Shown here piece after piece: positions 34,181-44,986 of a DNA stretch of 64,000 nucleotides (position 1 is its first letter; every line of letters starts with the position of its first letter). The stretch is taken from NCBI GenBank assembly GCA_921293015.1, contig OV121086.1, positions 34,037,194 through 34,101,193 of the forward strand, in the 5' to 3' direction. The DNA is from Phorcus lineatus. Taxonomy: Eukaryota; Mollusca; Gastropoda; Trochida; Trochidae. A program made the position numbers and the translations under genes. The notes beneath the pieces are model-generated. The model saw nothing but the letters and a program-made list of their open reading frames with translations. It did no database searches and was not told the origin of the DNA.

Positions 34181-37100
34181 ACCCCGAGCAAGACATACAG
34201 CAATAACAATAACTACATGTACACTTTCATCACATGGACATAAATCCAGCTAAAATATTGCCTAATAATGACTGAAGGATGTGTGCACATGCAATTGATG
34301 ACTATAAACCCACACTGTCAACAGACCCATGGCAGTCCACTAAAACAGTCCCAATCAAATTATGTCGATTTCAGACTATTCTTGATGAATAATAGAGCTA
34401 TTTGGTACAGGACGCAAAGCCATTGTAAATATCAAAACATTTTGCAGAAAATTGGGCACTGAGGTTACACGATTATGGATTACAGATGACAGAGAATTAT
34501 GATTGATGTACAAACACTCAGTTTATTAGGACTAGATTAAGTATTGGTATAAGCTTTGTGTAGGCATAAATGAATCTGTAGAACTCTCCTAACTCAAAAT
34601 GATTAATAATTTCGATTACTGGGTACACTAAATGAAATAATCTTGATTTGCTTTGTTATACTTCCTCTTTTAGAGAACAAATTATAAACGCTCCTTGCGA
34701 ACATTCCATGAAAGCATTGAAGTGGCTATTCATAGCCTTACATTCCCCTTTTCACCAACACTTTGTAAAATCTACTTATTGGCATATCAGAATGGTTTGG
34801 CATTATTTTAATGCAAAAGAAAATAAGTATCAAATTTTCAATTCAAATTAGACACGATATCATCAGATTTAAAGGTAAAGTTGAAAGTAAATCTAACAAT
34901 CAAAAGCACGATCTTGTGAAATCATTTGACCCATTTGGATCAAAATGAAATATTTAGCCCAGTATACAAAACTCTTAATTGTTAGTAACATAGTCTGCCA
35001 CACATAAATCATTTCAAAGAAATTTATGTACGAAGGTCATGAATGCATTTTTATGCATTTTTCACATTTGCTGCACAATGCATTGTTCATGATGAGCAAG
35101 GCATGATTCATCTTCAGAGTGCAATAAAACTAAATGCAACATGTGGTCAGCACACTAGATAGCAATAAACAAGAGGTGTACATTACAAGCAAAAGACAAT
35201 CTGTCGGCTCCATGCAGAAAAAATATTGGTGATTTAGCGATTTATGATTTTTCCATTTAGTGACAGGATCCCCGTCCTTGCCACCTGGACTTTTAGATAA
35301 TGAATATCAGTGTTGACAATAATTGATTGCTTCTATGCTTTAAATATAAATTAATCCATAGGTATACTCAACCTAAAACTTATGGCTTTTTCCTTGATCC
35401 ACGCTCCCAGGGTAATCCGAGTCAGAGATGAAATTTGTTTTGTGGAGAAATAAGTCTATATTCTTTAACATAAGTTAAAGATGTTAACTCAGTCTACCAA
35501 TTAAACTATGAAATGAAAATATGGTCAATAAAAAAAATACATATTTAATGAAAGATAGAATAGCTAAAGCTTTTATCTTAAGATCTGACTGACAAGACTT
35601 AAATTCAATGCTTTGCAGCAATCTTGATATAATGTATAGAGCAATAATAGCACATGTCTTGAATCAATATCAGTTTTATTTTGGGAGCACCCTATGGGAT
35701 AATAACTTAAAATATAACATTAATGCAGTATTTCATAACAAAAATGACAAGTATGTGTAACAATAAAAACAATATTTGACAATAATGTAATAGGCTGAAA
35801 ATCAATTTACTTTAATGTTTCAAAATATAGCATTTCACAACAGTATAGTTTAAACAAACACAAATGGAGCAAATTATAACATAGTTATCAAACATTATCT
35901 CATTTTATGCCTTTTTTAAATAGAAATATTCCATCACAGCGCAAAATTGTTAAATAATCTCCCCTTTGGTGTTATATATGGAAATTAAAAATCTGAAAAT
36001 CACAGATGCCTATGAACTTTTACCTACACAAGACAAATAAAGACTAGCTATTTTACCTAATGGATTGGTTTGAAAAACATTTCTTTAATAAACTGAAAAA
36101 ATAAACATGATATACCGACTGAAATGATTTGGTCTAATCCTAGCCCAGTTACTTGTCACATTTACAAATAATGCTAATTTTCCCATTACTGTTACTGACA
36201 ATGATAAGATGAGCTTTTAAGCAGCTTGCTTGTCAAACATATAGAATATGTTCAGCTTTGACATTAACACACATACCTATGGGGGTCAAAAGAAAGATAA
36301 TGCTCTGTGGCAAATAGCATTGTTATTTCGAGATCTATTAATGGGCTGAGAGGATCGTAAGATATATCATAACTTGATATGACAAGAATTTACACCAACG
36401 CGGACTGAGTTTTTTTTTCTTTACTTACAAAATGACATATTTTAGTTTAAACATCACGACTATTTCAAGAGCTTTTGTTCACATAAAAACCAAATCTTCC
36501 CTATTACTCAGGGGTCCATATCAATTAATTTCAAAATGCAACCAATGCAACACTTACAGTCAAAAAAATATTTGGGGAATGTTGTAGATGAAAACTGGGA
36601 GAAAAGAATGGCCTGAAGATAACCAAGATGTTCACATGAGATATAAAGAAACCTACAAAAACTGCAAGAAATTCAGAGTTGAGTTCCTCTGCAAATATCA
36701 CAATCAATAAGTTCGAACTCAACACTTCTCCCCATTGCTTATAAGAAACAAACATTGGTGTCTTTGCTAATAGCGTGTAATTAACAGACACAAACACTGC
36801 ATTGTCCTAGCCTTGCAATCAAACTTTCTCAGGGTCACTAATTGTTTGTTCATTTGGCCACATGAAAGATTTTGCACCTTATCATTAGGACTTTGTACTT
36901 AACTCATCTCGTTTACCTTCAACTAAATACATATTTGTGGAAACTTATGTATCCTTAATTGATCCTGTCAATGAGGTCATGGTCAACATATACCTATTGT
37001 CACTGTAGGTTTGACTAACATTGAAAGATGTTTAGATAATAAATACTAAATTTAAATTGATTTTTATTGTTCCTGTTCAATTCAAAATATCCAAAAAAAA

Positions 37101-37436
37101 TTCAATTTTACAATGCAGTAGATTTTAAATGACTGAATGCACACCTAACTTGAGGCTTACATTCTGAAGTGGTTTTACTTACAACTATCAACGTAATAAA
37201 TACTGATTTTTTTTCTTGACTTATCTTGTACATGTAATTCATATTGATCAGTTCTTATTTGCTACAAATATTCAAATAATTTTCATAATGTTTTTATGTT
37301 CCAATATGTATGACTGAACTTATAATTGTTGAACCTTACGTCAAATTAACAATGACAGACTGTTCTATTTCACAACTGACTTGTATATCTACTGAATTAT
37401 GCAGATTTATCCAAAATCTTCTCAGAGAAATATAAT
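34181..37436. other. Unassigned A-rich DNA
   Basis: No gene was recognised. The + strand is strongly A-rich (line 35701-35760 has A30, T18, G6, C6 by hand count). The 88-codon minus frame at 36531-36797 is hydrophobic but not a known family. Expected of an intron transcribed leftward, but also of plain AT-rich DNA. Confidence 0.35.
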
Positions 37437-37594
37437 ATGAAACCTGTGAGTGTCGGCTGGAACTAGCGCACCATGGGGGGTTCTGCACTGATATTCGGTG
37501 TAGCATTGCACCCAAACCTGACTGCGTGTAGAACAGTTCTCTACTGCAGAAGAAGTTGCCAAACCCTTGGAGGGATTTGAACCACCCATCACTT
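37437..37594 (-). mobile_element. Family A SINE fragment, both ends missing
   Basis: Only the centre and the B-box side are present: gaaacctgtgagtgtcggct, ggaactagcgcaccatggg, cctgactgcgtgtagaacag, ctactgcag, then ggagggatttgaaccac. The 3' domain, tail and A-box are absent. Overlapping minus frames of 61 and 89 codons here come from the repeat. Confidence 0.8.
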
Positions 37595-38280
37595 GAACAA
37601 TACACATATTATATTAACTGTTTAGTTTCTAGCTTTGGCCACAACTCAAAGCACTGGAAAGTTTCCAATACTTGTTTATATCATTGAGTTGTTTGATGTT
37701 CAAATCATACCTTATAAAGGCTTATACCTGTAGATTTTATGGGCCCATCAATATTATTGGCTTTAGTAATTAATTAATTCCGTATCAACACTTCTATACC
37801 AGAAAATGTTCAAATAAGTGTAATCAGTATGATAGGGAATTAGACTGTAAATTCAACTCAATGGAATGTTCGCTTTATTTACTTTGAAGTGTCAACAACC
37901 TTATCAGTGACATTGTCAACAAAAACCTAACATGACACCAAGCAAGAAAATGGTAGGCCTGATGTTTATGTAAAATGGAAATTAGACAAATTAAGACCTA
38001 CTGATAGATTAATTTCCTAATCAATCTTTCTTTGTGATGTCATCAGTATCAATAAACGATTTAGTAAGTCAACTTTCAACTTTGTGAGCATCTGATTCTA
38101 AAGATGACAATGAACCTCCATTTTGAAACACCACACGGAGAAACCGTGCACCGCTTTTAAAACTCGTTGACAACTTCGGATGAGAGGAGCCAGTTATAAT
38201 GAATTAATGCACTTTCGAAATGCACATGAGTCATTCTAATCTATATTGCAGATTTCCAATTGAGTGCCTTCACCGAACAA
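37595..38280. other. Unassigned DNA left of the promoter-like block
   Basis: No gene was recognised. GC content rises from about 38.1 kb (cacacggagaaaccgtgcac, which itself forms a cacgg/ccgtg hairpin). Confidence 0.35.
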
Positions 38281-38839
38281 CGTACCTTATGATTACTAAA
38301 CGTCAAACAAAGAGGCAACCCAAACAGCCCGCGTGTATCACGCTGTTTCCGGTACACTCGCGCATGCGTTGTAGTTGAGATAGTGTTTGAGGACATAAGG
38401 TACCGAACTAGCGATATAGTTGGAAACTTTAGTTTCTCGGTAAGTAGTGATCAAGTCAATTTCTAAACCTTTACTTGTGCATGTGTTTAGTTCACATGTG
38501 TTTGAATTGATAGTGCAATTCTTGTTAGTTTTGGAACTTGCGATCGCCGGCAAAACAAAGAGGACAAGTTGCGAAGCGAGCTCGTGTCATGCAATGCACT
38601 GTGTGTTCATTGAATCGCTCTCCTAGTTGGGCCTGGTCTGAATGCGGGGATCGTCTTATGTTTGAGTATATCCACTCGCCTGTGGTCAGTTTTATCAACA
38701 AGTGCATGGGATAGCCGGTACGGTGTACTTCTCGGTCAGTCTACGAAATAGTGATTTCACAAACTGGATACGTAGATTTCTCAAGGAAGAACCTTGACTT
38801 TCTACTTTATTTCTGACTGGTAACAACTTTGAATATTTG
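38281..38839. promoter_or_regulatory. GC-richer putative bidirectional promoter and first exons
   Basis: The highest CpG density I noticed in the window. TTTCCGGT at 38346-38353 fits an ETS site. GCGCATGCGT at 38360-38369 fits the NRF1 core. To the right on the + strand are donor-like CTCG|GTAAGTAG at 38439/38440 and TTTG|GTGAGTTT at 38839/38840. To the left on the minus strand is AAG|GTACGTTG at 38286/38285. Donors facing away on both sides, plus the base-composition switch here, suggest two divergent untranslated first exons. There is no TATA box at a clear position, and short open frames inside have no domain. A single-direction promoter or a GC-rich repeat cannot be excluded. Confidence 0.45.
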
Positions 38840-41800
38840 GTGAGTTTGTTTGTGTTTGGATTTCGTTGAAGACGCTCACAGGGTGTGTCTGTTTAAATGT
38901 TTCTTAAAAGTTGTCCATCTCTCTTTTGAATTGAATAAACAGTCTCAAATGTCTTTTAATGGATATTGCGATGACTAATAAAACATGCCCAGACTAACTT
39001 ACATTAGACATGTGTTCTCAGTCACTGTGACCCAAATAACCTTACAGCAAAGATTAGCAATACATAGCTAAGGGGCTAGGTTGACTCCGGCAAGGCGAGA
39101 TTTAAAGTTCATGATTATCTCTTTGGCAGGGATAAATTACGATGAGTAACACTTAGCGCGGAAGATGTGAGCAGCCTCGTTTCTTCACTGTTTTTAGTCA
39201 GGTGTCAATACTGAAGGGTGCTTATTACCACTGCAGCTCACTCATTAATTCTTCAATCGTGCCCTGCATACATGAGAAATGTACAAACTCTGGGATGGGT
39301 TACTGTCAAATTCCAGTTCACACATGGTAGTCACCCACAGCTACCGGTAAGGAGAGCTTGGAGAAACCACAAAGTTTGGCGGGTTGTCTCAAGTTACAAG
39401 GTATTCAGCCTCAAACTAGGTGACCTGATACAGGTGTGTTGTACCTTAAACGCTCTAATAGATGATGGCATTTACAGCGTTTGCTTCAACAAGGTTAATG
39501 TTGATACTAATATTGATAACCGTACAAATTTCATATGCTCAAAAACACCACCAAAATAAGGAGCATTTGGCTTACAGGGAGTTAATTTAATACATAACAT
39601 GACTTTTGCTTGAAGGGGATTAAGGTTTTATCACTGTAAAAGTATCAATAAAACCATGATGATGATAGCTCTGACTTAAAACCGTAAAAAATTATTTAAA
39701 TACACTAATGAGGCAACATGGATGGTTATAATGCATGTTCTTTGGCTTTAAAAGTTTGAAAATTGACAAAGTGTGTCTATTTATAAACTCATGGATGGCT
39801 ACAGTTGCCAGCAGCAGGCAGTGGGTTATCTTTATGCTGGCCAGCTTATGTTGCCTTTGGGCTTGGAAGAGTTAATATCACCTGAAGTAAATCAACGCAT
39901 AGCAGGTGTGGTGTACCTAATCCCTCCCTATGTTACAGAAACTTTAAGAATTATTTGCCTTGGGTTGGTTTGAACTGACTTTAAATTAGCTGACAAAATA
40001 ATCCCTCAAATTGACAAAATTGATTGGGCCTTGTTTTCTTGAGTTACATTCTTTTTTGCTGTAAAGATCTCACCCTTAACCATCAAGTGGATTCATGGAG
40101 AGGATGATATAGGTTTGTCTGGGAGGTTTCCAAGATGTCATTTCATGGACAATATTTGGCTACAGTCTTCACAGAAATTTATGAGAAGGGAATGTTGATT
40201 TTGATTTGACAGGTGAGATTGTCTTATTTTAGATAATACAACATGACCTGTTATATAGAAAAACAGAATGACGTTGTTGTTAAGGTTTGGAGATTTTATT
40301 TAGAGATTAGAAGAATTGATCTTTAGAGGTTAGGATTCTTTGTCTGATAAATGTGTCAAAGTGATTGGTGAAAAACTGTTTACAGCTTTTACTCACTTAA
40401 TTTTTAATGTAATTACATAAAATATTAAATAGATATGTACAAGATAAAGAAATTAAAAAAAGTACCTCAGATTTCTGTGCGAGTTATTTTGGATTTAAAT
40501 TTTTTTAAATGTTGAAAAGCAATATGATGGTGCTCGGTAAATCTTTTTCATTGAATATCCCTATTGTAAGGTTTCACTTCTAAGGAATGCGACTTCATAA
40601 TTCTCACTGAGGGGTATTGGTGCTAACCTAGGATTTATAATTTGTTTTCGCACAATTTGTATATGAAATAATGAATAGCAACCCTTATGTCATAGGACGC
40701 TGCAGTTGTAAGGACAGACATTTCAGCGTTCATTGACTCAATGATTTTTTAACAAACACAATTTATTCCTACTAATGGAGGCTTTTATCATTTAAAACTT
40801 CCCACTGAAAATGTTGACATTTTCTTTTTGAACTGTTTCATGTTTAATGTAAAGGAACTGGTCGACCAGAGATTTTTTTCTGGAAATCAAATTTGAGTGG
40901 AAAAAACCCCCAATGTTATATGCTTAAAATGAAGAACGATTTGATATTTCATGAATAGCGAATATGTACATATATGAATATAACCCTCTCTACTATCACT
41001 GTTTGTCCTTAACCTTATCGCTTAAAGGCAGTTTGGACGCAAGCAGGTTAGTTCTGTTTATATCCTAATAATGCCCTTTAATCCTTTGTAATTAAATTCC
41101 TGTCATGCATAATTTGATAATTAAAATATTTTGTAAACAATTTCTAAAAAAAATAAAATGTTTTGATATTGTTATTCAATGTATAGACCGCATAGTGAAA
41201 GTGGTTGTTAATTTAATTCGCTCTTTACATGACATTCTATTTTTATCCATGGCGCATGGATCAAGCCAGTACCCGTGAGAATGGTGCAGTGCATCTTGCA
41301 AAAACGTTGTAGTCAAGTTATTGATGTGACTGCTGTATGCATTGTCAATGTAGATCAATTAAATGTTGTATTGAGAATTCCGAGATGATTCCGTCAATAA
41401 TTATTGATTCCTGGCTACCATGCTTCATTATCACTTCCAATTAATGACGAATTGATCGCTGCGACATCCAGTGCGGAACTGTTGTCTTTTACAACAACTA
41501 AAATACATCCTTCCATCTAATATGGAAATAATATTCCTGTACAAATTTTCCCAAGCAAACGAAAATATTTTGTGTAAATATGCGTTGAAATTTCAACAAG
41601 TCAAAATAGCGGGTGACAGTTTTGGTAATTTTGACGATGTTTACATTGTTAATGTCAGAGCAATGTACAAGCTATAGACGATTACGAGTTGAAATGTACA
41701 AGTGAATGGACAATGGGTGTTTGGCTGTATAAGTTATTGTTCTGTTACGTGCTAGAGTGTACAAACAATGTGAAAATACTATCTAAACGCGAGTTATGGT

Positions 41801-42053
41801 GTAATTGCTAGAAGAAATGTGTACAAGCACCAATCAAATGTGTGGTTTTTTGTTTAGCTTAAAGTATTTGAGTGCACGCACAATGTTTATGTCTCTAGAT
41901 AGATTGAGGTACTAGTTTAGCTAAAGTTTGTCAAAATAAAATTTGTTTTTTTGAGATGTTTTTTTATGGCATGGGGAATCAGAAGATAAAGTACCATTCA
42001 AAAGGGATGTCATAGTGGAGTGGGGTCACATTTTCTTCTTTTCTTTAAATAGC
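38840..42053. other. Unassigned T/G-rich DNA, possible first intron on + strand
   Basis: No exon was recognised. The 113-codon frame at 39218-39559 starts with GTG and has no domain. Around 41.39-41.50 kb there is a cluster of homeodomain-type words (aataattattgatt, ccaattaatgacgaattgat). Nothing else identified. Confidence 0.35.
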
Positions 42054-42219
42054 TGTACCTCTGTGTATCATTTATGTACTTCTGTGTATCATTTATGTAC
42101 TTCTGTGTATCATGCTTGTACCTCTGTGTATCATTTTTGTACCTCTGTGTATCATGCTTGCACCTCGTTCTACCATGCTTGTACCTCTGTATCATGCTTG
42201 TACCTCTGTGTATCCTGCT
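42054..42219. repeat. 21-bp minisatellite, eight units
   Basis: Units of tgta+cYtctgtgtatcatnnn, 21 bp each, run from 42054. The seventh is 19 bp (lacks gt). A partial ninth (tgaacatctctacag) follows to about 42234. The last three bases alternate between tta, gct and ttt. The 21-bp period keeps a heptapeptide frame open (CTSVYHL in one frame), but the covering + frame starts at GTG, and the 19-bp unit shifts the frame. I treat it as a non-coding minisatellite. Confidence 0.93.
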
Positions 42220-42234
42220 TGAACATCTCTACAG

Positions 42235-44925
42235 TCATGAAAGCCCAAAACAGAGACGTTTCAACAACTTCACCTGCATCAGTGCAAAAGAAACATGGCT
42301 TTACCATTTTGGAATTTTGAGCTTTTTCTGAACATTTGCAAGATTTTCAGTAAGTGTAGTTGATTTACGGAATTTATTTTAGAAAATGATTTCAATTTGA
42401 AATGTACAAATTGAAAAAGCTACTTTTATACAGCAGCCTTTCAAGTTGAAACAGTGTAATACATTTTCAACCTTTTTCAAACCCTAGTTGAAACATAGAT
42501 CATTGGTAGGTTACATTCAAGCTGAAGTTCACAAATTGAAAATTTAAAATCATTTTCCATACAGGGGCTTACTCATGAAATGGAGGAGGCTATATACAAT
42601 AGCTGACTGTTCCTACTGTAGTATATTACAAGCTTGCAGTGTATCATTGAAGGGTCTCGCTCCTTTGGGAGACAGAAGATCTAGAGGGGAGCATGGAAAC
42701 AGCGTTATCTAGATTTACAGGCCGAAAAATAGTCTTGATGAAAGCATCCCTTGTGATGAATGCGAGCTATTCTATGAGTCCTAGCTTCCTATCTTTTTCA
42801 CTGGCACCAACGTGGCTTGGATTAATCATTTGCGTGTGAAATACATCCCTGATGTGCCTTTGTTTTCTTTACTTGTGAAAATCAATACATGTTATTTTTG
42901 GTCAGAAATCAGCCTTTGGACTAGGTGTTTTAAGAATATGAATGTTATATGAATACTTGAGTGTATGATTTATTGAATGGTTATGTTTGAAAATTTGTGG
43001 GGTTATTTTCATGTTGGGTTGTTTTTACGGCTTGAGTCTTAGAGGATATCTGATTGATTGTGTTTGGAGAGTTGTTCAGTCCAATCTGCCAGCTAGAAAT
43101 GCTGACATGAAAAATGTTTGTTAACATGTATTTAACTGGTGCCAAAAGTCTTGGGAGAGGAAAAATGTGTTTCAAAGTTTTCCTAGAATTAACCTAGTTC
43201 TGTTCTAAAAAGTCTTGTCAAATCCCACTCTTTGTTAATTTACATATAAAACATATATCTATTAAATGAAGTTTGTAAAACAGTAAGAAGAATTTTTGCT
43301 AAGTTTTTTAGCAAGCCAACCTGATGTGGAAAGATGCCAATTTAAACTGCTGAGAAGAAATGTATAAATAAGTGCGAGATAATCTAATTCCGTAAACATT
43401 TAAGACTGAATTTATTTTAGTTTTGTCAATTATATGTAAATTGTACCATAGACAATGTGAACAAAAGTAAAATGTATTTAAGGTCAAGTTTTCTGCTGGG
43501 TCATCTATCTCTGAACGGTGCCAAAAGACTCCACCGAGGGTGTGAATGGAGATATATATAGTGAAACGTCTCGTCTAAAGTTAATCAACTAGCTCAGTGA
43601 TTCTCGATTTCTGGCTTAGTTTGGAGCGGCAGCAATTACTTTGTACAAAGATGCTACCCAGACTGTTTGAGTAGGTGTTTGAAGTCAGAATTAGTGTGAA
43701 AAACATATGGTGGCTTGTTGTGACAAGCTCTCAAGGTCACTTCAACCTGAGTTATTGTTATCCCGACCTTGTTCTTAGATTTAAAAGCTAATGAAGAGAC
43801 CTTTTTCTGCATAATTTGAGGCTCCAGGAAATTTGAAGATCTGCTTTAGAATGAAAATAAACCAGATTTCGATTTGACTCTACAGATTTCTGTCGATTCT
43901 GCGATTTCAATTCCTTTGGTGTTGGAATTCATCCTCGTTTTCTTCTTCACGTCAATTTCAATGGCTTGTTTTTATTTTGAGAAATGTCTATTTCGATTGG
44001 CGTTAATTTCACTTGTCAATTTCAAATGGAATTTTTGAACAAAAACAACTGGAAAAAGGTTGCTTTTTGTGATAAAAGAGCTATAAAGTAACACATTGTT
44101 TGCATAATCACCACTTGGGATGATACTGCATTTTTTAAAGCATGTAATACAATCCATATTCCATGTCGATAACAACATGTCAAATGATTTTGCAACAATG
44201 TAACTCTGTCTAATACAATGTGTCACAGTGGGGCTATATTCAATGAGGTTTATTCTAATCCAGGAAATACCATCCCATATCTCTCAGTAGATGCTGAGTT
44301 TATCAATTCATGTCCTTTTTCAGGATGTTGAGATGAAAGAGATGTATGTTCTTTGCATTAGCGGCTTATCTGTCTATTTGGCAGTAATCTCTTTTTCATT
44401 TCCGGGATTATACCCTTGTTTGCCTCTATACAGAGTTATTGGTTCAGTAGATATAGATTTGCTATTGCCATGTTTAACAATACTGCGCTGATGCCCAAGA
44501 AAGATTTAATTTTTTTTAAATTAAGCCTAACAATATACTTGTAACAAGAATCCAATTTTCTCAAACTTTTACCATAAATATTCAAAATGTGGAATTATGG
44601 ATGAGATCTCTTAATATCTAAATGTTCTCAATTTTGAAAGGAGACTCCTTCTTACAATATGTGATTATCAAATAACAATTGTTATAACAATTATCTATAT
44701 ATACATTTCATGACCTCTCATAAATGTCCTCAACATCTTCCATATGACCTCAATTTCAAAGTTTAATTGATTTTTACATCACTTTCAAACTTTGGCTCCT
44801 TTTGAAATTTAAATAGTAGGGATAAAATTTTCTCATTGTTTTTTAAATTGTCACTAAATTATCATTATCAACATTTCTCTTCCCCACTTGAAACCAAGCC
44901 TTTATGATTGTCAAATAACACGGAT
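42235..44925. other. Unassigned T/G-rich DNA
   Basis: No gene was recognised. Line 43021-43080 has A11, T26, G18, C5 by hand count, the opposite bias to the left half of the window. A palindrome ATAACAATTGTTAT at 44672-44685 joins two SOX-type half sites. Confidence 0.35.
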
Positions 44926-44940
44926 CTAAAAGTTTTCAAC

Positions 44941-44971
44941 AAGCGGCGTTAAACGATAACTCACTCACTCA
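44941..44971 (+). mobile_element. 31-bp tail-only retroposon insertion with perfect 15-bp TSD
   Basis: The insert reads aagcggcgttaaacgataac followed by tcactcactca. This is exactly the 3' end of the family B unit (right hairpin arm, then tail) with no body or head. It is flanked by identical ctaaaagttttcaac at 44926-44940 and 44972-44986. A perfect 15-bp duplication around so short an insert is hard to explain except by target-primed reverse transcription that stopped after about 31 nt. It shows which end of the family is the 3' end. Confidence 0.9.
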
Positions 44972-44986
44972 CTAAAAGTTTTCAAC

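Noticed and set aside
39218..39559. 113-codon frame
   Set aside because: Starts with GTG; no domain, no matching splice sites.
42015..42331. Cysteine/tyrosine-rich repeat protein
   Set aside because: The frame starts at GTG, comes from a 21-bp minisatellite, and one 19-bp unit shifts the frame.
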